Assembly (NCBI RefSeq): GCF_014489535.1
Contig: NZ_CP060783.1
Coordinates: 1,736,001 to 1,800,000 of the forward strand
Source: Diaphorobacter aerolatus
GTDB taxonomy: Bacteria; Pseudomonadota; Gammaproteobacteria; Burkholderiales; Burkholderiaceae_C
Direction: 5' to 3'
Length of the DNA stretch: 64,000 bases
The position numbers and the translations under genes were made by a program. The first letter of the stretch is position 1; every line of letters starts with the position of its first letter. Under the pieces are notes generated by a model. It was not told where the DNA came from. It searched no databases and was given only the letters and a program-made list of their open reading frames with translations. Positions 49,941 through 59,267 of this stretch are shown here, piece by piece.

Positions 49941-51548
49941 TCATGACCACTGCATATTCCGGGCCAGATCGTAGTCATATATCAAAATTATATAACCATT
50001 AGAAGATAAGGTCCGCTGCGGGCGTCCAAATTGGTTTTCGATCACTTGTGCCAAAGTAGTCTCTTCAGCATTGGTCAAAAGTAAAAAGGATTGAACCGAT
50101 TCGTCCTTGTACCAGTCGCGGCTTACCATTACCGGATAAGGATGAAGCGCATCGACCGCCACGTTAAGCGGGCGGACCTTGACAGTCTCGGATGTCAGGA
50201 CAGTGAGCGAAGACGCGTTCCAGTAAGTTGAATATCCTTTTGCAATATTCAAGGCTTGAATATCCCGGGCGACGCGTATTAAATTTGTTTCCGCTCTATA
50301 GTTAGCCGATTGCACTTGATATCGTATATGTGAAAGCCAGCAGATTGAGACCAACACCATTACAGTAACGACAATATGATAGCTGCATTTTACAGAAATC
50401 CAGTTCTGAATGCAAATGGCCGAAACAAAAAATAGAATGGTTATAGGGGTCGTGAAATAACGAGTCGTCCACTCATTGACCGCGAGCGGAACAAAAAATA
50501 CATATAACACAAGAACTGGTACAAACGCTGCCAAAAATGCAGCAGCCATTGCTCGGTAAAAATCAAAATGCCCGGTATCCCGACTACCAGCACAAAGCCA
50601 CCACACAATCGCTGCCGCAGAAAATAAGACAACAAAGGCTGCGCACATGGCTAGATAAAACCCAGATAAAACTGTGCCACCAAAGGCGAGAGCATCCACA
50701 CCAAGATAGTTCATCCAGCCGTTGAGAAGAATTGCCAAATTCGAAAATATTTGATTCGGACCCGCCAATTGCAAAGCGGAGGCATGATCCACGGTATCCC
50801 ACCATCCCAATCTTCTTGAAATATAGTAGATCGCTGCCGCAATTAACCAACCAGAAGTTATGGGACAAATACGCCAAACAATTGGCTTCAAACTCACAAC
50901 AGAAATTCGTTCTGGAAAATGAAACACCGAAACAAAAGCCAGCGCTGGCAAGACATACATAAGCATCGCGCGCCCGGGGTTGCTCAAACTAACGCACGCC
51001 GACATGAGCGCAACCAGAATTTGCGCACCGAAACCAGGTCGCGAAAAACGATGGTTTGCAAAAACAGAAATCGTGAGAAAAAAAGCAGTAATCCACCAAA
51101 AATATGTTGTCTGCAAGAGCACCATCTGTGTGTACTTAAAAGACACCCCACTGGCAAAAATCGCCATCGGTAAAAAATATGACTGACGCGCGTAGGTTCG
51201 TAATGCGTAGTGAATTGAAAATAAAAAAACAGCTGTCAATAATATACTGACAAAGGCATGCATTTCAAAATTATTTGGAAAGAAATTCAGCAATGCCGCA
51301 ATAATCAATGTTCCAGATGGCAACATCAAATCGCCATTTGCGGTAATCCAGTTTCGAGGGAAGACGCTACCATGCTGATAGATCTCACGCCCCAACATAT
51401 TAAGAACAGCTTCGTCGGATGTGAAGTTTTGCGTAGACTCGATCGCCAAATATTTCAGAAACAAAACCGCCAGAAATAACAGGCAACTGAAACCAAAGTA
51501 TTTGAATGCCAACGGTAAAAATTCACTAGGTAAGGACTTGGAACTCAT
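49941..51548 (-). CDS. Polytopic GT-C-type glycosyltransferase (putative O-antigen side-chain transferase)
   Basis: A 535-residue A/T-rich gene for a membrane protein with about 11 helices. After the first helix comes FTSDEAVLNMLGREI, the DE pair of GT39/GT83-like GT-C enzymes, then a periplasmic loop with WITANGDLMLPSGTL. The C-terminal ~150 residues are soluble. Together with GtrB- and GtrA-like genes it would form a Gtr set, in which this specific component transfers the sugar from undecaprenyl phosphate to the O-antigen. Substrate unknown. Confidence 0.65.
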   Translation of the reverse strand: MSSKSLPSEFLPLAFKYFGFSCLLFLAVLFLKYLAIESTQNFTSDEAVLNMLGREIYQHGSVFPRNWITANGDLMLPSGTLIIAALLNFFPNNFEMHAFVSILLTAVFLFSIHYALRTYARQSYFLPMAIFASGVSFKYTQMVLLQTTYFWWITAFFLTISVFANHRFSRPGFGAQILVALMSACVSLSNPGRAMLMYVLPALAFVSVFHFPERISVVSLKPIVWRICPITSGWLIAAAIYYISRRLGWWDTVDHASALQLAGPNQIFSNLAILLNGWMNYLGVDALAFGGTVLSGFYLAMCAAFVVLFSAAAIVWWLCAGSRDTGHFDFYRAMAAAFLAAFVPVLVLYVFFVPLAVNEWTTRYFTTPITILFFVSAICIQNWISVKCSYHIVVTVMVLVSICWLSHIRYQVQSANYRAETNLIRVARDIQALNIAKGYSTYWNASSLTVLTSETVKVRPLNVAVDALHPYPVMVSRDWYKDESVQSFLLLTNAEETTLAQVIENQFGRPQRTLSSNGYIILIYDYDLARNMQWS

Positions 51549-51555
51549 TTGTATA

Positions 51556-52221
51556 TTAATCGCTCTTTAATGCCAAATAGTACTGAGCCCCAAGAGGGAG
51601 CCAGCCGATAAACCGCTCGAGCGGCGCCAGTACTTTGAGCGGACCTGGGAAAAATAGCGTATATTTTGAAGCTCGCTTATTAAATCCAGCTGCCTTCGCG
51701 AGTTTCAAAAAATTTGCTTGCCCAATCATTACGGCATCTTGATCAAATATACAGCGCCTGAAAACCATCCGGGTCAGTGGATTGACAGGATTATGTTCGA
51801 ATATCACAAGGCAGCCGTCAGGATTCAACTGATCCTTAAGCCGACCCAACCATAAAATATGATCTTGCGGATCAATGTGGTGAAATACATTCGATGTAAA
51901 AATCAAATCATATTTACGATTTGCTATCTCATTCCACTCCGCACTAAAACTTGCTTGAGGAAGTCTTTCGCGAGCAATAGCTAACGACTCTTCTGAAACA
52001 TCAAATCCAAAAATTTGAGACCCTGCGAAATCACGTACCAAATATTGCGAGCACTGCCCGACGCCGCAACCAAAATCGAGAATGCATTTTGGTTTGTTCC
52101 CTGCCAGCTGTCTCGCCAACTTTACCTTATAGGTGGAGAAATACTCGATTGTTCTCAATCCTGCGGGAATGGAGTTTTTTAAATCCTCTGAATAAGAATC
52201 GGCATATTTATCAAATTCCAT
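51556..52221 (-). CDS. Class I SAM-dependent methyltransferase
   Basis: A 221-residue methyltransferase. SAM-binding motif I is CILDFGCGVGQCSQYL near residue 48, the acidic strand-2 residue is in IFGFDVSEESL, and motif II is DLIFTSNVFHHIDPQ. The C-terminus is hydrophobic (FFPGPLKVLAPLERFIGWLP) and may bring it to the membrane. The start at 52221 (MEFDKYADSYS) overlaps the upstream GT2 gene by 11 bases. A sugar O-methylation role follows from context. Confidence 0.82.
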   Translation of the reverse strand: MEFDKYADSYSEDLKNSIPAGLRTIEYFSTYKVKLARQLAGNKPKCILDFGCGVGQCSQYLVRDFAGSQIFGFDVSEESLAIARERLPQASFSAEWNEIANRKYDLIFTSNVFHHIDPQDHILWLGRLKDQLNPDGCLVIFEHNPVNPLTRMVFRRCIFDQDAVMIGQANFLKLAKAAGFNKRASKYTLFFPGPLKVLAPLERFIGWLPLGAQYYLALKSD

Positions 52222-53167
52222 TTGAGATCTCCTTTTCAGACTTCTGAAAACCTGCAATCTCCCGAATTACATACTGGGGTTTTTTGTTGGAATTAAGATA
52301 GAGTCGGCCGATATATTCTCCAATCAAACCCAGAAAAAGCATTTGCACCCCAGATACCGCCAAAATTATAGCCACAATCGACGTCCAGCCTGGCTGCACA
52401 TTCGGATTCACTATTTTTTCAAAAACCACGTAAACGACCAATAAGAAACTAATAACACCAAATGCGACACCTACAAATATCGCAAGCCGCAACGGTGCGA
52501 CAGAAAATCCGGTCGCCATTTTCATAAGCAGGGAAACAGATCGCGCCAGGTTATAATTACCTTTACCCGAATAGCGCTCATGATGGACGGCATCAATCAC
52601 CTGAATACGATTGGTGCTACGTAAAATCAGCCCATCAATATATGGATAAGGGCCTTCATACTGGGCAATAGCATCGCGAATATGTTTGCGAAATGCCTTG
52701 AAAGAAGACAAATATAGATCTTTTGGCTTGCTGACCAAATAGCTAGCCAACAAATTATTAAAATTGCTCCCTACTATTTTCCAACCTTCATGTTGACGTT
52801 TCTCAAAACGTACAAAACATACATCAGCTTTTTCAAGCGATTGAATCAATTTCCCAATATACGCCGGTGAATGCTGTAAATCGTCATCCATCAAAACCAC
52901 AAAATCTCCGGTAGCAACACGCAACCCGGCCATTATTGCGTTGTGTTGACCAAAATTCTTTGCAAGATTCAACGCTTTCAAATTGTCATGCTGAAACGTC
53001 AATGCTCTCAGGGTTTCCCAACTCTTGTCTGGACTTGCATCGTTTAACAAAATCAATTCTGAATCGTTCCTCAAACCGAGTTTTTCGAGTTCCGAATTCA
53101 ACTGACGTAGCAACTCAGGTAAAATTTCCGCGCTTCTGTAAACAGGAATGACTATGGAGCATTTCAT
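52211..53167 (-). CDS. GT2 polyprenyl-phosphate glycosyltransferase (GtrB/ArnC-like)
   Basis: A 318-residue enzyme that probably loads a sugar on undecaprenyl phosphate on the cytoplasmic side. The GT-A domain has IVIPVYRSAEILPELLRQL, the metal-binding triad in VVLMDDDLQHSP, and VIDAVHHERYSGKGNYNLAR. Two membrane helices follow at about 235-255 and 270-292, ending in LIGEYIGRLYLNSNKKPQY, which is the ArnC/GtrB pattern. The gtrA-like gene lies close by. Confidence 0.85.
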   Translation of the reverse strand: MKCSIVIPVYRSAEILPELLRQLNSELEKLGLRNDSELILLNDASPDKSWETLRALTFQHDNLKALNLAKNFGQHNAIMAGLRVATGDFVVLMDDDLQHSPAYIGKLIQSLEKADVCFVRFEKRQHEGWKIVGSNFNNLLASYLVSKPKDLYLSSFKAFRKHIRDAIAQYEGPYPYIDGLILRSTNRIQVIDAVHHERYSGKGNYNLARSVSLLMKMATGFSVAPLRLAIFVGVAFGVISFLLVVYVVFEKIVNPNVQPGWTSIVAIILAVSGVQMLFLGLIGEYIGRLYLNSNKKPQYVIREIAGFQKSEKEISNGI

Positions 53168-53185
53168 AATTAATACTGGTTGTAT

Positions 53186-53836
53186 TTATGATTTAAAACA
53201 TGTCATGACAATCCCAGTATATGGAATTCGCAAGGGGCTTTCGTCGACTAGGATATTTGGCGACGAAAAATATTGTTCCGCTAATTTGAGATATTCATTA
53301 TCCGTACGTACAGCCTGTCCGCGATCTTTACTCACGACGTACTTCGCAAAACTGGACTGATCTCTCGTGTAAACCGGATCGAGTGTAAGAAGCATCCCGC
53401 CACTGGTCAATGCACCTCGCGCAGTCTCGAAAAGCTCTGATGAAATACCGTCGTCCAAATGATGAAGAATACCAATGGCCAGCACTATGTCGAACTGCGC
53501 GTGTCCAGCAATGGAATTTTTATTTACATCTTCGCAAATAAATTCCGCGTTTCTATTCACAAATCGTTTTCTCGCCGATTCGATATACTCACTATTGCGA
53601 TCAAATCCGAAATATAGAGCTTGTCTTGGAAGATATTCTAATATCTCCCCCGTTCCGCATCCTATATCCAATATACGTGTGGTGCCACTACATAAAGGCT
53701 TAACGTGTTGCTCTATAACACGCTTTCGCCAGTCATAGGCTCCAACTGCGCGTTGAAAAAAATCATAGAACGTGGACACAGCCAAGACATGGCGTAGTCC
53801 ACTTCGTATTTCCGATTTTTGCTGCTCTGGTTGCAT
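53186..53836 (-). CDS. Class I SAM-dependent methyltransferase
   Basis: A 216-residue methyltransferase unrelated in detail to the one at 51556. Motif I is RILDIGCGTGEILEYLP near residue 53, motif II is DIVLAIGILHHLDDG. A/T-rich codon use. It sits between gtrA- and gtrB-like genes, so it may methylate the same side-branch sugar. Frame intact. Confidence 0.82.
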   Translation of the reverse strand: MQPEQQKSEIRSGLRHVLAVSTFYDFFQRAVGAYDWRKRVIEQHVKPLCSGTTRILDIGCGTGEILEYLPRQALYFGFDRNSEYIESARKRFVNRNAEFICEDVNKNSIAGHAQFDIVLAIGILHHLDDGISSELFETARGALTSGGMLLTLDPVYTRDQSSFAKYVVSKDRGQAVRTDNEYLKLAEQYFSSPNILVDESPLRIPYTGIVMTCFKS

Positions 53837-53843
53837 ATCGTTT

Positions 53844-54239
53844 TCAACTAGTGGTCTGGAAAATATAAAAGCGCATCATCAAATACATGGCAATGACATA
53901 ACACGCAATAGCCAACATCTGGGCGAGCAGGTCATGTACCAAGCCCTTTGATATAACCAGCACAGCTAAATTTAATGAATACGCAATCGCAAAGCATATG
54001 CCATACCGAAATACTTGCTTTTTTGTGTCGGTTTTCTTTTTGAACACAAAATATTTTGAGAGAGTGAAACTTGATACCATGCCCACACCAAAACCCACTA
54101 TATTGCTCACAATGGGATCTACTTTCATGGCGGTCAAAATAGCAATAGCTCCAATCCCGATAACCGCATTCACCATTCCCGCGCTTATATAGCGAACAAG
54201 ATATCCCTTCTCTCCGTTCTGTTTGTGTTGACCTGTCAT
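53844..54239 (-). CDS. GtrA family flippase-like membrane protein
   Basis: A 131-residue protein with four membrane helices and the GtrA family segment VGFGVGMVSSFTLSKYFVFKK near residues 48-68. GtrA-type proteins are proposed to flip undecaprenyl-phosphate-linked sugars across the inner membrane. It is separated by 2 bases from the gene upstream. Confidence 0.85.
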   Translation of the reverse strand: MTGQHKQNGEKGYLVRYISAGMVNAVIGIGAIAILTAMKVDPIVSNIVGFGVGMVSSFTLSKYFVFKKKTDTKKQVFRYGICFAIAYSLNLAVLVISKGLVHDLLAQMLAIACYVIAMYLMMRFYIFQTTS

Positions 54240-54241
54240 GC

Positions 54242-54937
54242 TTATCTCAAATAATATTTGCGTAAAACACCCTCTAGATAGCTCTCTGAAAAATGCAGCC
54301 CAATTTCTTTATAAATCTCTTCCACGGCGCCGATGGGAATATCATAAAAACTCCCTCCCTCAACTAATTCTATTTTCGCCCTCTTTCCCTTTATTCGTTC
54401 CAGCGTCGAGACAATTTCCAAGACCCGTTCACGGCGCAAATTGCAGATATTTACCGTGAGATTTTCGACAGAACTATTATCAAGGAGATGATTCACTGCA
54501 CGCGCTACATCTTCTACATCGATAATATTTCGTTCCGCATTCCTTGAAATTTTTATAAGAGAATCTGCATCAATACACGAATTCAGGTAATTCAACAGAG
54601 TAGTGTTATTTTGGCTATACCCAGCAAGTTGAGGCAAACGGAAAACGTGAGAGTATCTACGCTTGCAAATCAATGCTTCCATATTGAGCTTATGACTAAC
54701 ATAGGCTGAATCTTTCAATGTTGAGTCATAAATACTGCATGTACTGAAATAGGCTAAATGGCAATCAGCGCTCAAAGACTCAATAACATCCTGGAGCAAT
54801 GTGCGCTCTCGGGCAAACTCATTTTCTTCATTGCATTTTGAATTAGCCACACCCGATGCAAATATGCATACATTACCCATTTCATTCGCATATTTCCCAA
54901 AGGCTTTAGCAACCAACCCGGTTCCAACAATCATCAT
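54242..54937 (-). CDS. NAD(P)-dependent sugar epimerase/reductase-like protein (SDR)
   Basis: A 231-residue extended SDR lacking some of the usual length. The N-terminus MMIVGTGLVAKAFGKYA is a truncated Rossmann motif, FSTCSIYD provides the Ser/Thr region, and SAYVSHKLNMEAL has a YxxxK (YVSHK). NIIDVEDVARAVNHLLD is typical of sugar-nucleotide reductases. It could complete a second activated sugar for the side chain. The substrate is not recognisable. Confidence 0.75.
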   Translation of the reverse strand: MMIVGTGLVAKAFGKYANEMGNVCIFASGVANSKCNEENEFARERTLLQDVIESLSADCHLAYFSTCSIYDSTLKDSAYVSHKLNMEALICKRRYSHVFRLPQLAGYSQNNTTLLNYLNSCIDADSLIKISRNAERNIIDVEDVARAVNHLLDNSSVENLTVNICNLRRERVLEIVSTLERIKGKRAKIELVEGGSFYDIPIGAVEEIYKEIGLHFSESYLEGVLRKYYLR

Positions 54938-54954
54938 GATATGTCTTCTATCTT

Positions 54955-57900
54955 TTATGTCGTGGTGCCGCGCCGTTCAAACAGAATACCCCGAACGAAT
55001 TGAAGAAACGCCGCATCTAAACCGATCTTCCCTTTATCGAGCTGGCCATAATCCAATAAGTCCATGTACTTTACGACCAATCCCTCGCCTTTCATTCTTG
55101 AAATCTCGTCAGCTGTCCCATCAACCGCTTGGCCAACATAAAAATCACCAATGGCAAAAGTCACAACCTCATCTTGCAACGGTACATACTGCATATTCAA
55201 AACGTCTAGCACAAAGCGCCTTGCATAACGAAATCCATCGTCCTTGAAGCACACCGGTTCAAGTCGTGCACCTGCATTTGGATATTCAACCGACGCAAGC
55301 AATGATTTCAGCTGCTCTCGTACAGATGGAAAATTAGTTACATCGTCCAAAATTTCTGTCACATCAATTAAAATTTGCAACTGTAGCAAAGGAGGTTCTA
55401 TTGAATGAGCAATTGATGCTGCTGCAACTTTTGTTTTTGCGCCAGTGGCGTTAACCTCTGCTACTGCCTTCAGCAGTTGATCAGTTCCCAAGTTCTGCTG
55501 AGAATAAAAATGTTCAATCGCTACATAATATTCCGTGGCGCATTTTTTCGGGGAGTGAAGAGTGCAAACAAGATCTTTAGCCTGCAATCCCAGCGCGCGT
55601 CGTGCATCAGCATCGTACCGATAATTCAATATGAGACCAGAAAGTTGGGAAATCTCGAAATCATCATCGATCATGGACACCGCGTGCAAAGGAAGATCGG
55701 CCATACTTCCATGGCGGTTGACGATTGTGGCCAATCCGTAGTTCAAACAGTCGAGAACAGCCGCCGACGTTTCCCCCCTTGACTGGGTGCGGAGTTGAAT
55801 GCCTAAATCCGCAATTGCCAAGTAGTCGTGAAATAGATCGTTGCTTGTCCAGCCAGTAATAAGGATTCGATCTTTCGCTGCGCTATTCTTAATCTTGTAA
55901 ACAAGTTTTTTTGAATACTCGCTATTATCAGCGGCGCCCACAAAAATTAGTACGCAATCTTCATCCTTGGCAAGATCCGACTCGAGCCACGCATCTACAA
56001 TCTTCTCGCTCAATTTCGTCGAGGCGACGAACCCAAAACTGCAGACGATAAATTGATTATCACTAAGCCCGAGCTCAGTTCTAATCGCGGTTCTTTTCTT
56101 CTCGTCCGGAATACGCGCAGGCGAGCGCAGCAACGGAACTACAGCCCACTCATTACTAGCGGAACTACCGTACCATGCATTGGCCAGCTCGCAAGAATGT
56201 CGGGAGTGTGTAATAACGCCGTAGGCTGACTCAAGGACTGAAAAGTTACACGGATATTTGGTAACCACATTCGACCAATCTATACTCGGACTGTGGCGTT
56301 CAATTATTGCGGCATATCCATGACTGTTATATAATGCCATATCCCATGCTATAGGTATTTGCCCCGAGCGGGATAAATATGATATTATTCCGGATAAATA
56401 GAAATCATGAAGTACAATAACTCCGGGAACATCCGCAATAAGGTCAAACATGTGCTGGTGGAAGTGCGAATTTCCAAAGTGATACAGCACCCTGTCGTAT
56501 TGATCTGCGTGCTCTCTAAGCCATTCTGCATTGCGGATTTTACAATTAGCGTCAACCCAATTTGACGAAACCATTTCCTGACATACGACCACATCTATGT
56601 CGTAATACTCAGACAGCACCGGTAGCAAATCTGCGCTGTAGTCGGCGATGCCGCTACGCTCGGGAGGCAACGGAGACACATAGGCAAGTGTTAGGCGTCG
56701 ATGGTATTTGCTCTTTTTTGATTCATTTTCCGCAATCTGGCGTGAGGAAAATTTTTCCGTAATAGCATTGAGTGCAGATATCGCCGTCGCATCCCAACTA
56801 AATTTTTTGGAATGAGCTAGGCCATGACCTTCGAGTTCTGCCCGAAACGCGGAATCATCTAAAACCTGAGCCATTTTTTCGGCAATGGCCCCATGATCAT
56901 GCGGATCAAAAAGTGCGTCTTCTCGGCCAATTACTTCGGGTATGCTAGAACAGTTTGAGCCAATTACAGCTCTACCACATGCCATGGCTTCAAGAGCAGG
57001 CAACCCAAAGCCTTCGTGCCACGAAGGAAATATGAAAAGTTCGCACAAATTATATAGAGCCAGCAGTTCCTCATCTGGCACAAAACCCGTGAAAACTACA
57101 TCGCTTTGATTCATTCCACAGCTGACAACTAAGTCCGTCAATCTTTTTTTTGTTTCATCCGAGATCGAACACACGATCGCTAACTGTAAATATACATATC
57201 CACGCCCCTTTAGGAGTGCAAAGGAATGAATTAGTCCTTCTATGTTTTTTCGATAATCAATTCCCCCTGTGTAGAGAACGAAAGGCTTTGATAAGCCAAA
57301 TTGACTCTTAAGAGCAAGTTGATCATCGTGATCAATCGATATTGGTTTATATTTCGGATCGATAGCCGCAGAAATATTTACAACATTACTAGCGTTTGTT
57401 CCCAAATAATGTATGCTTTCCTCGCGTGAAGAATTAGAAATAGCAAGTTGTAGATCTGCACGGGTCAGATGCGTAAGCTTTTCGCGATACCAGTTCGATA
57501 CTATTTCATTTTTTAAATAAATATCGGGATAAATATTCGGAATTAAATCATACAGTATGCTGACGACAAAAGATTTTCTATCAAATAGTTTGATGCTTGT
57601 GACGCTCTCATCGCCCGGGCCTTCAAATAGGCTAGAAATCAGAATGACGTCAGGTTTAAGGTTGGCAAGAAACGCCTCGCGCAACAACTCGGAGACTTGT
57701 CTCGCCCAAGCGTTTGCCGGCTCAAAATAATTTACAGATATGACAGGGTACCAAACCCTAATATTTTCATCTGGTAAAAATTTTTTGAATCTATCGCGTA
57801 TAGTTGAAACGGAGTCTCGGAATGCCGCGCTCAATGCAATGATAATCTCATGCTCACCTTTGTTCCTCGCGATTCCTTCAGCCAATGCCATTGAATAGCG

Positions 57901-57960
57901 ACCGATACCACGGTTTGCATTACTCGCCTGCGCAGCTTGGAGATCAATTACGATTCGCAC
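54955..57960 (-). CDS. Multi-domain GT4 glycosyltransferase (WbdA-like polymerase), third module apparently incomplete
   Basis: A 1001-residue cytoplasmic enzyme. Module 1 (about 1-395) is a complete GT4: GIGRYSMALAEGIAR, LYTGGIDYRKNIEGLIHSF and the EX7E motif EGFGLPALE. Module 2 (about 420-830) is a second GT4 with RSGIADYSADLLPVL and a degenerate motif RGETSAAVLD. Residues about 870-1001 (LQILIDVTEILDD, DGFRYARRFVLDVL) match only the N-terminal part of a further module and then stop. WbdA-type multi-domain enzymes polymerise mannan O-antigens; here D-rhamnose would be the substrate. The start overlaps the FkbM gene end by 17 bases. Confidence 0.85.
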   Translation of the reverse strand: MRIVIDLQAAQASNANRGIGRYSMALAEGIARNKGEHEIIIALSAAFRDSVSTIRDRFKKFLPDENIRVWYPVISVNYFEPANAWARQVSELLREAFLANLKPDVILISSLFEGPGDESVTSIKLFDRKSFVVSILYDLIPNIYPDIYLKNEIVSNWYREKLTHLTRADLQLAISNSSREESIHYLGTNASNVVNISAAIDPKYKPISIDHDDQLALKSQFGLSKPFVLYTGGIDYRKNIEGLIHSFALLKGRGYVYLQLAIVCSISDETKKRLTDLVVSCGMNQSDVVFTGFVPDEELLALYNLCELFIFPSWHEGFGLPALEAMACGRAVIGSNCSSIPEVIGREDALFDPHDHGAIAEKMAQVLDDSAFRAELEGHGLAHSKKFSWDATAISALNAITEKFSSRQIAENESKKSKYHRRLTLAYVSPLPPERSGIADYSADLLPVLSEYYDIDVVVCQEMVSSNWVDANCKIRNAEWLREHADQYDRVLYHFGNSHFHQHMFDLIADVPGVIVLHDFYLSGIISYLSRSGQIPIAWDMALYNSHGYAAIIERHSPSIDWSNVVTKYPCNFSVLESAYGVITHSRHSCELANAWYGSSASNEWAVVPLLRSPARIPDEKKRTAIRTELGLSDNQFIVCSFGFVASTKLSEKIVDAWLESDLAKDEDCVLIFVGAADNSEYSKKLVYKIKNSAAKDRILITGWTSNDLFHDYLAIADLGIQLRTQSRGETSAAVLDCLNYGLATIVNRHGSMADLPLHAVSMIDDDFEISQLSGLILNYRYDADARRALGLQAKDLVCTLHSPKKCATEYYVAIEHFYSQQNLGTDQLLKAVAEVNATGAKTKVAAASIAHSIEPPLLQLQILIDVTEILDDVTNFPSVREQLKSLLASVEYPNAGARLEPVCFKDDGFRYARRFVLDVLNMQYVPLQDEVVTFAIGDFYVGQAVDGTADEISRMKGEGLVVKYMDLLDYGQLDKGKIGLDAAFLQFVRGILFERRGTTT

Positions 57961-59267
57961 TATCGCTCTCCAGCCTTTTCTCGATCAAACGCGAGAGTTT
58001 TACATGAATTCGCGCTGCGCGAGCGCTTATTGATAAATCAGATTCACTAATGGAAATTATCGAGTTTGAATTCAAGATATTTTCGCCATATGCGATGCTG
58101 CGTAAATGCTGATGTAAGTAAGGAAACTTTTTGATGTGAGTATTTAAATAAACACTTAAGGCTTCATTTCTGAGAACCCTCGACATCGCCGAGTGAATGG
58201 GAATTTTGAACAAATTTATTGACGAAAAGACGAATCTATTTGCAAATCTGCGCGGTAATTTTGTGATGGCTAAGACGTGGGTCGAAAGTCCTCTCAGTGG
58301 TGACGTCAGACGCCATGACAGACTTTTTTGGATTGCTTTATAGTTTGCACTCAATTCACCATATGCATGTACCAAGTCCATGAAATCAGATTTCTGGCTT
58401 TTGTATTCACCCGTCAATCTACTAAGCTTTTCATTAGCAAAATCAATTTTATCGATCAATCTAGAATTCATATTCTTGAGATTAGAAATCGTATTTTTCG
58501 CTTCGTCGATAGAGAGCTTCAGTGATTCAACCGTAGAATTAGACTTAATCAGCTTTTGCTGGACAACCTTGTTAAACGGATGCGTTGCCTTGCCACTAAA
58601 AGCGAAATTATCAAATACATTTGGGGGTCTATCAAACGCCTTAAATAGCTCAGGATGGGATTCATGGACATAAAATCTGTTCAATCCGTCGAAATAAGCG
58701 AGTCGATAGCCTTTGGCGAAAACAATGCGCTCCCACACCTGATGATTTGATATTTGAGTTCCAGGTCGAGTACTTTCCACAACCACAACCCATGGTCTTT
58801 TTTGAGACTGAGACCAACTTTCCAGCACGGATGCCTCTAATCCTCAACGTCGATTTTTAGCCAGTGGATTTCTTGCCAGCCATACTTCTCTAATAATAAA
58901 TCGAGAGTTATTGATTTAACCAGCAATGGTGTCGCAGCCAATCCTTTATCTACGTATTCTTTCGCCAAATCAGCGCTACCAGTAGAAAGTCCCGTATTGG
59001 CAATTTCGTAGAAGGTTAAAAGGTCTTTCTCGCTTGCAATAGCAACTTGCTCTAGAATATCATGCGGTCTGGTTTCACGAAATAGCTGAGCATATCGCGG
59101 CGACGGCTCGACACTTACCCAAGCCATCCATGTTCTTGGAATGCCATACTCACCGAATCGACACATGGATCTTGGGCCCCGATATCGATATAGAAACCAT
59201 TTTTGACGGTTTTCAGCGCCCGCCAAAGCATTACATCTTCGAAATTTTGGGCGTATGAAACAAACAT
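57944..59267 (-). CDS. FkbM-type methyltransferase with C-terminal coiled coil, two frameshifts
   Basis: A 441-residue protein after restoring one base at 59118-59120 and one at 58842-58843; the codon count is then exact. The start at 59267 (MFVSYAQNFEDVMLW) overlaps the wzt stop by one base. The FkbM methyltransferase domain (about 1-230) has the SAM loop GFYIDIGAQDP and the family segments WLKIDVEGLEASVL and VVVVESTRPGTQ. A long heptad-like coiled coil follows (about 230-320; for example VESLKLSIDEAKNTISNLKN), then SWRLTSPLRGL and a basic C-terminal region. Methylation of a terminal sugar would cap the polymer, and the coil could act as a length ruler as in WbdD; this is inference. Confidence 0.78.
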
